Shown: positions 32,382-41,615, counted from the first letter of the stretch. The stretch: DNA of 43,155 nucleotides from DAIRDK01 sp035403225 (GCA_035403225.1 DAONET010000020.1:1-43155), one strand, 5' to 3'. The notes: generated by a model from the letters alone, not told the origin. Made by a program: numbers and translations.

Positions 32382-32389
32382 CAAAAGTA
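32382..32389 (-). promoter_or_regulatory. -7 element of the fbaA promoter
   Basis: TACTTTTG on the minus strand, 23 bases before the fbaA start; transcription should start near 32375. The -33 part is not clear. Confidence 0.45.
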
Positions 32390-32436
32390 ATAAAAAAATG
32401 GGCGGAAAGGATACCGGGAAAGGGGTTTCGGACCGG

Positions 32437-32634
32437 TCACTGCTCCAGCTCTTTAAGAATCTCATTGACATCTTCTTCCGTCTTGGAAAGCTTTTCTTTG
32501 CATATTTTTATCAGGACTCCTGCGCGTTCTATTTTTTTAGAAAGTTCATCCACCGGGGTGTCGCCGCGCTCCATCTCTGAAACGATCTTTTGCAACTCCT
32601 CAAAAGCTTCGCTGTAACCTGTTTCGTCTTTCAT
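32437..32634 (-). CDS. xseB: Exodeoxyribonuclease VII small subunit
   Basis: XseB is the small helical subunit that binds several copies per XseA to make the single-strand-specific exonuclease VII. The 65-residue chain shows the family pattern: YSEAFEELQKIVSEMERGDTPVDELSKKIERA, followed by a Lys/Glu-rich helix (LIKICKEKLSKTEEDVNEILKEL). It begins six bases after xseA stops on the same strand, as expected for a two-subunit enzyme made from one message. Confidence 0.93.
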   Translation of the reverse strand: MKDETGYSEAFEELQKIVSEMERGDTPVDELSKKIERAGVLIKICKEKLSKTEEDVNEILKELEQ

Positions 32635-32640
32635 GATCTT

Positions 32641-33888
32641 TTATTTAATAATACTTCGGATGCGGCCTTCGTGTAACACTGTTTCGATTTCGTCGCCAGG
32701 GCCTGCCTGAGCGGCATGAGTGACCGGTTTCCCGTTGAAGAGGGTGATGCTGTAACCTCTTTTGAGGACATGAACGGGGTCGGAGAGTTGTACCCTGGTC
32801 TCCAGGTGTGCAAGCTCTTTCCGGTCCAACAGGAGCTTCTGTGCAGCGGCGGAAGCCAGTCGTGTTTTGATGGTAAAGAGTTCTGTTTTCCCGGCCGAAA
32901 GCAGGTGTTTGGCGGAGGCAGCCAGCAGACTCTTTTGGCCGTTGAGTTCCGTCTTCCTGGTGGCGAGCAGATGCATGGCGAACGCGGCCAGCGCCTTTCC
33001 CGCGTCTTTCACCGGGACGGAAAAATTATGAAAACGCTGGATCAGCATATCGGCCAGTTCGGTCGGGGTGATGGCATTCATGGACGACACCATCTCTGCT
33101 ACCGTTTCATTGGTGGAGTGTCCGATACCGGTCATGACCGGCACAGGGAAGAGAGCGATTTCTTTCGACAGTGCATAGTTGTTGTAGCAGGAGAGTCCTA
33201 CATCGCCTCCTCCTCCGCGGATGATAGCGACAACGTCGAAGTGACTGATCACGGTGCGTATGCGACGAAGCTGGGCAATGATCTGACCGGCGGCCTGATC
33301 TCCTTGCAGCAACGCCGGGAACAACATCAGGAAAAACCGGTATCTCCAGGGATTTTGTAAGATCACTTTCGAGAAGTCGGCATAGCCTTTACTGGTCTCC
33401 ACAGAGATGACGGCGATACGCTGGGGAAGAAGGGGCAGGAGACGGGTTTTGTTCAGGTCGAAGATGCCTTCTTTCCGGAGTTTCTCAATGGTCTCGCGTT
33501 TTTCCCGTTCCAGTTCTCCCAGGGAAAAGGAAGGATCGATATCGGCGATTCCCAGGGCAAGACCGTACACCGGGTCGAAGGTGACCTTAGCCCGGAACAG
33601 GATCGTGATGCCATCTTTCAGCGGCTCTTTCAACGTTTCGAGAAACATGCGGTTGATCCGCAGGTAATCATCTTTCCACAGGTTGGCTTTCATCTGAGCC
33701 ACGACTTTCCCGTCCTGTTTCTCCACCATTTCGGGATAACAGTGTCCCGAATGAGGGTAATAGTTCAGCTTGTTCATCTCCGCTTTTACCCATATCCAGC
33801 CGGGGTGATGCTCCAGGATCGTCTGTTTGATGTCCAAAGTCACCTCGCGGAGGGAAAAAGCAATACGGCCGGCGATGGTTTCCGACAT
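32641..33888 (-). CDS. xseA: Exodeoxyribonuclease VII large subunit
   Basis: XseA is the catalytic subunit that degrades single-stranded DNA into acid-soluble oligonucleotides. The 415-residue protein has an OB-fold start with HPGWIWVKAEMNKLNYYPHSGHCYPEMVEK, and the core with LPQRIAVISVETSKGYADF, IIRGGGGDVGLSCYNNYAL, VMTGIGHSTNETVAEMVS and the end DPVHVLKRGYSITLFNGK. Between them lies a coiled region of three similar ~22-residue units (LLATRKTEL, LLSAGKTEL, LLLDRKELA) that should hold the small subunit. It lies 36 bases after the secreted-protein gene, so read-through from upstream is possible. Confidence 0.94.
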   Translation of the reverse strand: MSETIAGRIAFSLREVTLDIKQTILEHHPGWIWVKAEMNKLNYYPHSGHCYPEMVEKQDGKVVAQMKANLWKDDYLRINRMFLETLKEPLKDGITILFRAKVTFDPVYGLALGIADIDPSFSLGELEREKRETIEKLRKEGIFDLNKTRLLPLLPQRIAVISVETSKGYADFSKVILQNPWRYRFFLMLFPALLQGDQAAGQIIAQLRRIRTVISHFDVVAIIRGGGGDVGLSCYNNYALSKEIALFPVPVMTGIGHSTNETVAEMVSSMNAITPTELADMLIQRFHNFSVPVKDAGKALAAFAMHLLATRKTELNGQKSLLAASAKHLLSAGKTELFTIKTRLASAAAQKLLLDRKELAHLETRVQLSDPVHVLKRGYSITLFNGKPVTHAAQAGPGDEIETVLHEGRIRSIIK

Positions 33889-33924
33889 ATTGGGTAACGT
33901 GTTGGCAGGCGGGATACGCCCGGG

Positions 33925-36288
33925 TTATTGTATGATAAGCCTTTGCGTGGTCACCTGTGTGCCGGCATTCAGCCTGACGAAATAAACGCCGCTGCTGAGG
34001 CCGGAGAGATCGATCTCGCGTACCACGGTGTTCGCTGTTGAAGAGAGCGTCACCGAGCGGCATACTTTACCTTCCGAATCCGTGAGGAGGAGTCTGGCTT
34101 GTTGTTGCGGGGGCATGTGAATGGTGATGACGACCCGGTCGCGTGCCGGATTCGGCACTACGGTCATGTCCAATGTCCCTTCTTTCATCTCCTCCATTCC
34201 GGTGCATGGATCGATGGTGATATTTTTATAACTGAATATCTTTCCTTCGCAGGGGTCGTTGGCAAAGACGACGAGGTCGATCTGAGCGCCTCCGTTCTGT
34301 TTGTCCTGTGGCCCCGGATAATACACTGTAGAAAGAGCATAGCGGTCGCTGAACGTCCCATCCCCGTCGCTGGCCCAGACCAGGTGTTTGTAATTGGAAG
34401 CTGTTCCCGTGAGATCCACGGCAGTGGTCCATTGACAAACAGTGGTATCGTTTCCTGCAGAAGCCACGGGGAGTGGACCCACGCTGATCCTGACGGTATC
34501 GTGGCGGGTGGTGATCCCGTCGCTGACGGCTACGATGTAGGCAGTAGTGTCGGATGGAGTGGCCTTCGGGTTTTTCAGGTTGGAAGAGAATCCCTGGGGG
34601 ATAGAGCTCCATGAGTACGTGTAGTTTCCTGATCCGCCATAGGCAATGGATTCGAGCTGTGTGCTGTCGCCGGTGCAAAGTACCGTAGGAGTAGCAGAAG
34701 CCGAAGAAGAGAAGACATTATCGAAGGTGAAGGAGGCGATGCGTGTCTGCCAGTTGCTGACGCTTGTCTGGCCGTAATATTCCGTAGTGAACCAGAAGGT
34801 GGTGGGAGAGGCGGGGTCGATGCTCATACCGCTGTAGTCGCCCCAGCGGCTTCTTCCGCTCCATACGCCTGTCTGACAGCCTCCGCCGGGGACGATCGTC
34901 CGTTCGGTGATGGTCATGGTATTCAGCGGATCGGACTTTTTTCGCCCTGTATAACAAACGGAGGGGAAGAGGTTGGGTCCGGAAGCAGAAAAACCCAGGG
35001 CGATGGAGCCGGCGGTATCCATGGCGATACTGCCCATCCATCGTGAGTTGTCATCAGCGGGAGCATAAGTCGATTGCTGATAGATGCTCCATGCTCCGGA
35101 GGTATTCCTGAACTCGTACCAACGAATCCCGGCTCTTCCGCTACCGGCGTTGACGGTATGATTGATGACCATGGAAGCATGGTCGGAGAAATTTCGGTAT
35201 TGGAACCGGTACATCAGGCGGTCCTGCAAGGTCTCGAGCCTGACGTTGGTATTCTTCTGCGTGATGCCGTCCGACAGCAAGTCAAACGGTGTCACATCGA
35301 GGGTGAGGAGGTTACCGAAGGTGGAAGCGCCCGGGTTGGTGAAGTCGGCATGAAATTCATAGATGCCGAAGTTTTGCGGGGCGCCGAGTTTAACATAACC
35401 GAAGTAGTTCGGGGTGCCGGTGACGGGGAAGGGGCCGTCGCAATCGGATGGGTACAGCGTGATGAAGCCGGCTGATCCGGCAGAAAGGGAGAACCCGATC
35501 CGCAGGGCGTCGGGGTCGCCGGCCAGCATCGCAGCACGGTCGTAAGCATAAGCGCCATTCCCTACCCAGCCTTCCATGGTGAAGTCGTTGGATGACATAT
35601 AGTAAGCATCGGGCCAGATCCCGAATTTCGGGTAGTCGGGCATGGCCGTGAACTCATACTGATAGCGGTACCATGATCCCATGGGATCGCCTGTTTGTGA
35701 GATGGCGATCATCTGGTAGAAAGGCCCGTAGGGGTAATTGGTCAGCGAGAACTGGGTGAACAGCCAGCGGTCGGCATTTTCATCATACAGTACCACCGCG
35801 TCGCCACTGTTTTCGTTGTTGGGCATACCGTTCCAGACGGAGCTGTTCGGCGCCGGTCCGAAGATCTGATTCCCGGCTTTGTTATAGATGGCGTATGAGC
35901 AGTTAACCACCTGGAAATAATGATTGGGCCCCGCTTCGCCGTATGTGTCGGGAGGGACATAACCGGCCACGTTCGATAAACCTTCGAAATTCGAAATGAT
36001 CGTGTCGCCGGTGAGGGTGCCCAGGCGGTTCTGTTGGGAGGCATCGGGATGTTCGTCGTGACGTTGCCGGAAGAACGCGCTGATGTCAGAGCCGAATTTA
36101 TTAGGGACGACGGAATTCTTGATAGAACGATCGGCAAGGCCTGGTTTTACCAGCACCATGTCCCGCAGCGGGGGTGATACATCGAAATACACCGGCTTCG
36201 CGGCTACAGGTTTCAAGGAAAAAGATTGGGCAAAAGCCCCGTTCATCCCTAAGATGAGAGAGATAGCGACAAAAAGATAATGCTTCAT
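33925..36288 (-). CDS. Large T9SS-exported surface protein
   Basis: This 787-residue protein starts with a signal peptide (to about 20, MNGAFAQ). The N-terminal half has AGYVPPDTYGEAGPNHYFQVVNCSYAIYNKAGNQIFGP, a pattern found at the start of propeller-like exported domains, and continues with blades (DENADRWLFTQFSL, PKFGIWPDAYYMSSNDF, SRWMGSIAMDTAGSIALGFS). Two PKD or Ig-like segments follow at about 535-615 and 615-700. A T9SS type A sorting domain begins at about 710 (LDMTVVPNPARDRVVI) and ends YFVRLNAGTQVTTQRLIIQ. No catalytic motif is evident. It should be a secreted or surface-anchored protein of unknown role. Confidence 0.86.
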   Translation of the reverse strand: MKHYLFVAISLILGMNGAFAQSFSLKPVAAKPVYFDVSPPLRDMVLVKPGLADRSIKNSVVPNKFGSDISAFFRQRHDEHPDASQQNRLGTLTGDTIISNFEGLSNVAGYVPPDTYGEAGPNHYFQVVNCSYAIYNKAGNQIFGPAPNSSVWNGMPNNENSGDAVVLYDENADRWLFTQFSLTNYPYGPFYQMIAISQTGDPMGSWYRYQYEFTAMPDYPKFGIWPDAYYMSSNDFTMEGWVGNGAYAYDRAAMLAGDPDALRIGFSLSAGSAGFITLYPSDCDGPFPVTGTPNYFGYVKLGAPQNFGIYEFHADFTNPGASTFGNLLTLDVTPFDLLSDGITQKNTNVRLETLQDRLMYRFQYRNFSDHASMVINHTVNAGSGRAGIRWYEFRNTSGAWSIYQQSTYAPADDNSRWMGSIAMDTAGSIALGFSASGPNLFPSVCYTGRKKSDPLNTMTITERTIVPGGGCQTGVWSGRSRWGDYSGMSIDPASPTTFWFTTEYYGQTSVSNWQTRIASFTFDNVFSSSASATPTVLCTGDSTQLESIAYGGSGNYTYSWSSIPQGFSSNLKNPKATPSDTTAYIVAVSDGITTRHDTVRISVGPLPVASAGNDTTVCQWTTAVDLTGTASNYKHLVWASDGDGTFSDRYALSTVYYPGPQDKQNGGAQIDLVVFANDPCEGKIFSYKNITIDPCTGMEEMKEGTLDMTVVPNPARDRVVITIHMPPQQQARLLLTDSEGKVCRSVTLSSTANTVVREIDLSGLSSGVYFVRLNAGTQVTTQRLIIQ

Positions 36289-36306
36289 TCGGCGAACTGA
36301 TTTTGA

Positions 36307-36348
36307 GGGGGATAAAGATCGTCTTTTTTTCTGAATCTTTTATCCCCC
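36307..36348 (-). terminator. Long hairpin between the TonB operon and the next T9SS gene
   Basis: GGGGGATAAA (36307-36316) and TTTATCCCCC (36339-36348) are perfect complements with 22 bases between. The A/T runs are within the hairpin, not after it. It lies immediately after the stop at 36359 on the minus strand and may reduce read-through into the 787-residue protein gene. Confidence 0.5.
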
Positions 36349-36358
36349 CGGCATCAGA

Positions 36359-37450
36359 TCAGTTGCTTTCCAGATCGGTGGTGACCACGATCTCGGTCAA
36401 AGCCTTCACAGCCCTGTCGGAGAAGAAGTCACAACTGGGGAAGATCCGGAATGTCCCGCCTTCTTCATCCGGGCTGCCCGGCACCAGCAGGATGTACGAT
36501 TGATCGTTCCGGTTCATGATCTCACTCACGGTGTACAAGGCCCGGTACCCGTCTGCTCCAACCATGACTACCAGTCCCTTTTGCAAGACTGCCGGGCAGG
36601 AGGCCAGGGAGGGATTCAACATCTGGTGGAGATATACGCCGGTGAAGGGAGAGGTGGAATGGATACCGCGTCCCTTGCCGTAAAAGATCGTATGCTGGGT
36701 TTCTTTCTGAAGTCCGGCGACGGATTTGAAGGGAGAGCTCTTTTCGCCATTGGTTTCGATCACGAAAGAGGGGGAACGCAGCGGCGACATTTCTTTGGTG
36801 ACCGGCCAGGAGCGGGAGTAGGATTTCACAATGATCTTGACGGGGTTGCTGATGTTACGTTCGCTAAGCAGATCATTCACCACGACAAGTTTACTTTGGG
36901 TAGGAAGCGTCCAGAGGTCTTTGGTTTTACTCGGCACGATCCTTCCAACCCTGGAAGCGATGATGATTTGATGCAGATGCGAGGGGTAGTAAATCTCTCC
37001 CCAGCTGAGCGCCACCTGTTCTCCCTTGTCATTTTCAATGATCACATAGAGGTCGATGATGGGACGGAATGTCTCTTTGTTCTTCTTATTCAACACATAA
37101 TTCTGAAGAATATCGAACAGGGAATAGCCGTCGTACCGGTATGCGCCTACAAACCGGTTCGAGCCATCGGGATTCAGTACCGCCTCTTTGGCGATGACAG
37201 TCCTGATGGGAAGTTGCGAAAGATCCACCGGACCCGGGTTTTCCACTTCTCCCTCGATGGTCAGCGTCCCGACAGGGATTGAATAAAGATCGACATTGTC
37301 GTAAAAGTTGTTGTTCCGGTCGCCGGGATCTGCGGCGCTGAGCGCCACCGGCATATCGGGTTTTTCCTGTGCTGCTGACATAATCGGTTTCATCGTTGAT
37401 GCTGATACGATCATCAGCATGATGGTTGTCAAAGATAAAAATCGTTTCAT
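36359..37450 (-). CDS. Exported protein with two molybdopterin-oxidoreductase-like folds
   Basis: This 363-residue protein has a signal peptide (to about 27). Residues about 60-210 resemble the fold of YedY/SoxC-like molybdopterin-binding domains: VGTLTIEGEVENPGPVDLSQLP, then YRYDGYSLFDILQNYVL. A second, shorter copy is seen in the last third (STSPFTGVYLHQMLNPSL). The cysteine that binds molybdenum in YedY is not visible in the first domain, so cofactor binding is doubtful. No twin-arginine motif is present, so export is probably Sec-dependent. It is the last gene of the four-gene operon and starts 10 bases after the TonB-dependent receptor. A partner or periplasmic ligand-binding role is possible. 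Confidence 0.55.
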   Translation of the reverse strand: MKRFLSLTTIMLMIVSASTMKPIMSAAQEKPDMPVALSAADPGDRNNNFYDNVDLYSIPVGTLTIEGEVENPGPVDLSQLPIRTVIAKEAVLNPDGSNRFVGAYRYDGYSLFDILQNYVLNKKNKETFRPIIDLYVIIENDKGEQVALSWGEIYYPSHLHQIIIASRVGRIVPSKTKDLWTLPTQSKLVVVNDLLSERNISNPVKIIVKSYSRSWPVTKEMSPLRSPSFVIETNGEKSSPFKSVAGLQKETQHTIFYGKGRGIHSTSPFTGVYLHQMLNPSLASCPAVLQKGLVVMVGADGYRALYTVSEIMNRNDQSYILLVPGSPDEEGGTFRIFPSCDFFSDRAVKALTEIVVTTDLESN

Positions 37451-37460
37451 ATGATTGGGT

Positions 37461-39812
37461 TTAGAAAGAAAAGTTTATTTCTGCCATGATCATCCTGCCG
37501 GGACATTGTTGGTAACGGTTATCAATATACGTGACGTCAAACAGGTTATCGCCACTGACCGACAAGGTAAGCTTTTTAAAGAACGTATGCCACACCCGGA
37601 ACCCGACGGTTGAATAAGCATCGAATTTTGCGCTGCCGATGATGTAGTCTGTCTCATTCAGGTCGTTGATCCATCGTTCGCTGACGTATTTGAAGACCAC
37701 GTTGGCGGAGACAATGCGGTTGGTCCAGGTAAACCCGGCCGTCACTTTGTGGGTAGGAGAATCCACCAGGGCTTTACCGGTCAGATCGAGGGCGGTATCG
37801 CCGGAGGGGGAGGTATATTTTTGTATCTGCGACAAGGAGAGGGTGTAACCGGCGGTGAGGTGCATGTTTTTCCGGATCGACAAGTCGGCATCGGCCTCTC
37901 CTCCGAAGATATGCACTTCGCTGATGTTCCTTTTCTGGGTGATGGGGGTGATCTTGTATCCCATGTTCACGGAATCGCCGGTAGCCACGGAATAGATGAA
38001 ATCATACCCGATGGAGTAGTACACCGATCCCGAGAGTTGAAGTCTGTCAAACAGCACGGCATCGGCGCCTGTTTCGATGTTGTACACATTTTCGGGGCCG
38101 AGGGCCGGGTTGGCTATCCGGAAGCCATCCGATCTTTTGCCGCTCCGGCAGAGGTCATCGAGGCTGGGGGCGCGGAAGCCTTTTGCAATCGACAGGTAAA
38201 TGCGGGAGTTGGGGCTGAACTGGTATTGGGCCGAGAGTTTCGGATCGAATCCCGACCATGTCTGGCGCGGGATCAGCGTGTCCTGGAACTGAGTCATGTA
38301 CTCGATGGAGTAGGAGGGATATTCCACCTTAAATAGTCCGTCGTGAAACACCGCGGCGTTGAAACGCAGGCCCAGGTTCAGTTTGATCTTGCCGGAAGCC
38401 AGAGTCACTTCATCCTGGATGTAGCCAGCATAAAGTTCTATTTCTCCGGCATTGGTGATGAGGTCGGTGGAGGTATAATAAATGTCTTGTCCATACACGC
38501 TTCCCCGTTTGAATTCGACTCCGGTACTGATGGTCTGGGCTTTCCCTGCATCCACCCTCAGGGCGGCGCTGGCTCCCATGTCGGTGCGGTTGGATTTTAC
38601 ATAATACAGGTTATATTCGCCGTCGCTCATGTATTCATTCATCCGGCGGTAATTTTCCCGGTTGTAGTATGCCGAGATGTCCCATTTGAGCTTAGTCTGT
38701 ATGCTTTTATACCGGCCCCTCATCATGTAATTATTGTGTTGGTCGTAAGAGCCGTCGGTCTCATAGATCTGGATACCTCTTCCGCGTTTGTCGGTATAAA
38801 ATTCACCTGCTACTTCTGCCTGGCGGCCGTTTCCGAAGTAATAGCCGGTACGGGCGCCGACCAGCATTTCGCGGAGGTGTGTATTCGTGTAAAAAGTATC
38901 GGCGGGTTCCAGGTATTCGGGGATCTCGGGGTTATAACCCGCGCTGTTATTATAGAATCCATTGAGGTTGTAATAAATGCCGTTTTCTTTTCCGGATGGA
39001 TGAAAGATGCCGCCCAGGGTATATTCCGACTTAAAGGTTTCATAAGTCCCGAAAGAGGAAGAGAGGGTGCCTGATAACAGTTTCTCCGGTTTTTTGGAGG
39101 ACATCTCGATCACGCCGCCCATGGCGCTGGAGCCGTATTTCGCCGGTCCCGGTCCTTTGATGACCAAGACTTCGCCGAGGTCATTGCGGTTGATTCTGTT
39201 CCAGTTCACGGAGCCGCCATCGGCCTTGTTCATCGGGACACCATCGAGGAGGATCAGCGTCCGTCCCTGGTCGTTTCCGCTCATCCCTCTCATGGTCACC
39301 ACCTGGTCGCTTCCGAAGATGCCGGTGGTACTATTCAGGTTCACTCCCGAAATATAATCCAGCACATTGGTGATCTGTTGCCCGGGGTTGTCGCGGATGA
39401 TCTGCGGGTTGATCATCTCCATCCGGGCCGGGGCATCCATCGGCCGGCGCTGTTGTTTCTGGTCCACGATGGTCACTTCGTCCATCATGATGGCAGACGG
39501 AGTGAGCGTCAATTCACCGCAGAAAAACGGTGAACGATCTGCGTTGATCTGTTTCTCAAGGGTCTGACATCCCACATAAGAAACTTTTAAGGTATAGGTT
39601 CCTTTGGCGGGGACGGAAACAGAAAAAATGCCCGACGCATTGGTATACGCTCCGGACTTCATCCCGGAGATCAATACGTGGGCTCCCTTCACAGGTTTTC
39701 CCGTTGAGGAGAAGATGACCTTTCCGGTGACCGGAATTTGTCCAAACCCACTCCCGAACGGGAAAACCCCTGAAAGAAGAAAAATCAGAAGTAACCGGTA
39801 AAAAGAATTCAA
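37461..39812 (-). CDS. TonB-dependent outer-membrane receptor
   Basis: The 783-residue receptor has a signal peptide (to about 24), a carboxypeptidase-like regulatory domain (28-110, GKPVKGAHVLISGMKSGAYTNASGIFSVSVPAKGTYTLKVSYVG), a plug domain with ITNVLDYISGVNL and LILLDGVPMNKADGG, and a barrel of about 540 residues ending NFSF with a final aromatic. It should import a ligand across the outer membrane using TonB energy. No SusD partner follows it, so it is not a usual polysaccharide-utilisation pair. The ligand could be metal, cobalamin or peptide; nothing in the sequence decides this. Confidence 0.92.
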   Translation of the reverse strand: MNSFYRLLLIFLLSGVFPFGSGFGQIPVTGKVIFSSTGKPVKGAHVLISGMKSGAYTNASGIFSVSVPAKGTYTLKVSYVGCQTLEKQINADRSPFFCGELTLTPSAIMMDEVTIVDQKQQRRPMDAPARMEMINPQIIRDNPGQQITNVLDYISGVNLNSTTGIFGSDQVVTMRGMSGNDQGRTLILLDGVPMNKADGGSVNWNRINRNDLGEVLVIKGPGPAKYGSSAMGGVIEMSSKKPEKLLSGTLSSSFGTYETFKSEYTLGGIFHPSGKENGIYYNLNGFYNNSAGYNPEIPEYLEPADTFYTNTHLREMLVGARTGYYFGNGRQAEVAGEFYTDKRGRGIQIYETDGSYDQHNNYMMRGRYKSIQTKLKWDISAYYNRENYRRMNEYMSDGEYNLYYVKSNRTDMGASAALRVDAGKAQTISTGVEFKRGSVYGQDIYYTSTDLITNAGEIELYAGYIQDEVTLASGKIKLNLGLRFNAAVFHDGLFKVEYPSYSIEYMTQFQDTLIPRQTWSGFDPKLSAQYQFSPNSRIYLSIAKGFRAPSLDDLCRSGKRSDGFRIANPALGPENVYNIETGADAVLFDRLQLSGSVYYSIGYDFIYSVATGDSVNMGYKITPITQKRNISEVHIFGGEADADLSIRKNMHLTAGYTLSLSQIQKYTSPSGDTALDLTGKALVDSPTHKVTAGFTWTNRIVSANVVFKYVSERWINDLNETDYIIGSAKFDAYSTVGFRVWHTFFKKLTLSVSGDNLFDVTYIDNRYQQCPGRMIMAEINFSF

Positions 39813-39827
39813 ACGAGATACCTCCGG

Positions 39828-40679
39828 TTAATCAATAATAAATTTACTGGTATACCAGGCAGCCTGGTCATTAAACTGTACGGAGATGAAATAGGTTCCG
39901 GAAGGGAGACCCGGGCGGTCAACAGCCAGGGAAGAACCCGGGTTGATAGCCGTGGTGATGGTCTTACCCGTCAGATCGAAGATCCGGACTTCCTTCATCG
40001 GAACCGTGGAGGTGACATTGAATACACCATGGTTCGGATTGGGGGAGAGTGAAAGACGGTTGGAGAACACGATTTCTTTGTTGCCCAGTGAGCTCGTGGC
40101 CGTGACCGTGATATCGTCGATTCTTGTTTCGCCGTCAGCAGTGACAACGCCTCCGTTGATGCTGGTGTTGGAGCTCATGATCCAACGCAGGTAGATGGAG
40201 GAAGTGCCCTGGCCGGTAACGGGAACAGGAAGGCTGTCAAGAACACCGGTGGTCCAGTCGTTCGAAACGGTGATGGCGCCTGACGGTACATCCGCAAAAT
40301 CTCCGCCGCTGATCTTCCACTGAAGTTTAAAATCGCGGGGGCTGACGGAATCAGTACTGTACTGTTTCGAACAAACTTTGAAATTGATATAATCGGCAGC
40401 TTTGAATTTGACGGACCAGTATTTGGCATCGGCGCCATTGTCCCATCCTTTGGCTGCTGCAGCGTAATCCGTTGCTCCTTCTGCAAAATAAATAACATCA
40501 TACGCTGTATCGGTTCCTTCAAACCGGATGTCATAACCCAGGTTGCCGGTAAGCCCGATATTGGCATTCAGACTGTCGGTCCCGCTGTTGACCGGGAAAG
40601 ACCATCCCGTAATTACGGTCTGGGCGCTCAGGGAGAACCCAGCAACAAGAAACACTAACAGAAGTAAATGTTTTTTCAT
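39828..40679 (-). CDS. Small T9SS-exported beta-sandwich protein
   Basis: The 283-residue protein has a signal peptide (to about 19, FSLSAQ) and a first domain starting TVITGWSFPVNSGTDSLNANIGL that continues through KAADYINFKVCSKQYSTDSVSPRDFKLQWKISGGDF. This is the pattern of exported jelly-roll domains found near nucleases and esterases. It ends in a T9SS type A sorting domain (LSLSPNPNHGVFNV, SGTYFISVQFNDQAAWYTSKFIID). It lies 33 bases after the lipoprotein gene and 15 bases before the TonB-dependent receptor, so all are one operon. Its exact role is unknown. Confidence 0.82.
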   Translation of the reverse strand: MKKHLLLLVFLVAGFSLSAQTVITGWSFPVNSGTDSLNANIGLTGNLGYDIRFEGTDTAYDVIYFAEGATDYAAAAKGWDNGADAKYWSVKFKAADYINFKVCSKQYSTDSVSPRDFKLQWKISGGDFADVPSGAITVSNDWTTGVLDSLPVPVTGQGTSSIYLRWIMSSNTSINGGVVTADGETRIDDITVTATSSLGNKEIVFSNRLSLSPNPNHGVFNVTSTVPMKEVRIFDLTGKTITTAINPGSSLAVDRPGLPSGTYFISVQFNDQAAWYTSKFIID

Positions 40680-40712
40680 GGTTTGATTGTTTTGGTAATG
40701 AATGATGATTGA

Positions 40713-41615
40713 TTATGGTTGAACTTTCATGGAGAACCGGATCGTTCCGGTAGTATTTTCATCCCGGGATATCACATGGATCAATCCCAGTTTTCCTTTG
40801 GCTGTTTTGAAGGGGATGATAAATCCCTCTTCTACCCATTTAAATTTCTTTTTTCCCCAGACGTCATCATAAGAGACGATCAGAAGGCTGTCGTTGTGGC
40901 AATCTTCGAAAGATGAAAGGGGAATAGGATCCGATTCGATGCTGATATCCCACTTGGTATAATTTTTTACCACCCAGGAGCTGATGAACGGATAGTATTC
41001 CAGGATGCCGCCACCATCTTCCCCGGGGGATGAGAAGGTGGGAGAAGGCAGATTGTCATCGACAAAATAATAGGTCGCGATATCAATGGAATCTGATGCC
41101 ATTCCTGCCGAATCGGCGGAGAACACTTTCCCCGTGGCGCAGCACAGGAACTGTCCGACAGTGATGTTATCCTGATAGCCCATCACCAGTAAAGGATATT
41201 CCAGGATCCCTCCCCAGGCCGAAGCCGGGTCTTTGTAAATGACCATCGAGGAGGAAGCAAACAACCGGTTTTTGTCCATCACCTGGAAAATCCAGGTGGC
41301 GGTGTCTTCCACGTTCTGGTAGAATACTTCGTTGACGGTAAAACCCGTGGAGTTCATCCCTGAATCCAGTACAACCTTGATCGTCCCGTCGGGAGTGATC
41401 TTTTTAATGACCAGGTTGGTGATGTTGGCATCGCCCGGACGAGCCGTGATCCCGAATCGCAGTACGCCGCCTGTCTTCACTACAGCGCCATCAAGGGTAT
41501 AACCTGCCCCTGTATTCAGGCTGATCACGGGAACCGATGGCTCATCATCCTTGGTACAACCTGCTAAAAAAACAATGCCGGACAGGATGAAAAAAAGGAA
41601 GTAAATACGTTTCAT
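40713..41615 (-). CDS. Exported lipoprotein, first gene of the TonB operon
   Basis: From ATG 41615 the protein has 300 residues with a lipoprotein signal (FLAGC, Cys20), so it is anchored in a membrane and probably faces the periplasm or surface. The rest shows no recognised family. It has two similar stretches, GGILEYPLLVMGY at about 150 and GGILEYYPFISSW at about 206, suggesting an internal duplication. A CC pair (QFLCCATG) lies near the middle. A frame beginning 24 codons upstream runs over the 5' leader and promoter. Together with the T9SS protein, receptor and MoCo-like protein it forms a four-gene operon. Confidence 0.75.
   Translation of the reverse strand: MKRIYFLFFILSGIVFLAGCTKDDEPSVPVISLNTGAGYTLDGAVVKTGGVLRFGITARPGDANITNLVIKKITPDGTIKVVLDSGMNSTGFTVNEVFYQNVEDTATWIFQVMDKNRLFASSSMVIYKDPASAWGGILEYPLLVMGYQDNITVGQFLCCATGKVFSADSAGMASDSIDIATYYFVDDNLPSPTFSSPGEDGGGILEYYPFISSWVVKNYTKWDISIESDPIPLSSFEDCHNDSLLIVSYDDVWGKKKFKWVEEGFIIPFKTAKGKLGLIHVISRDENTTGTIRFSMKVQP

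Noticed and set aside
36500..37282. 260-codon plus-strand frame opposite the molybdopterin-fold gene
   Set aside because: The real gene has a signal peptide, good spacing in the operon and recognisable folds; the opposite frame does not.
36359..37450. Active periplasmic molybdoenzyme
   Set aside because: No twin-arginine signal and no visible molybdenum-binding cysteine; only the fold resemblance is kept.
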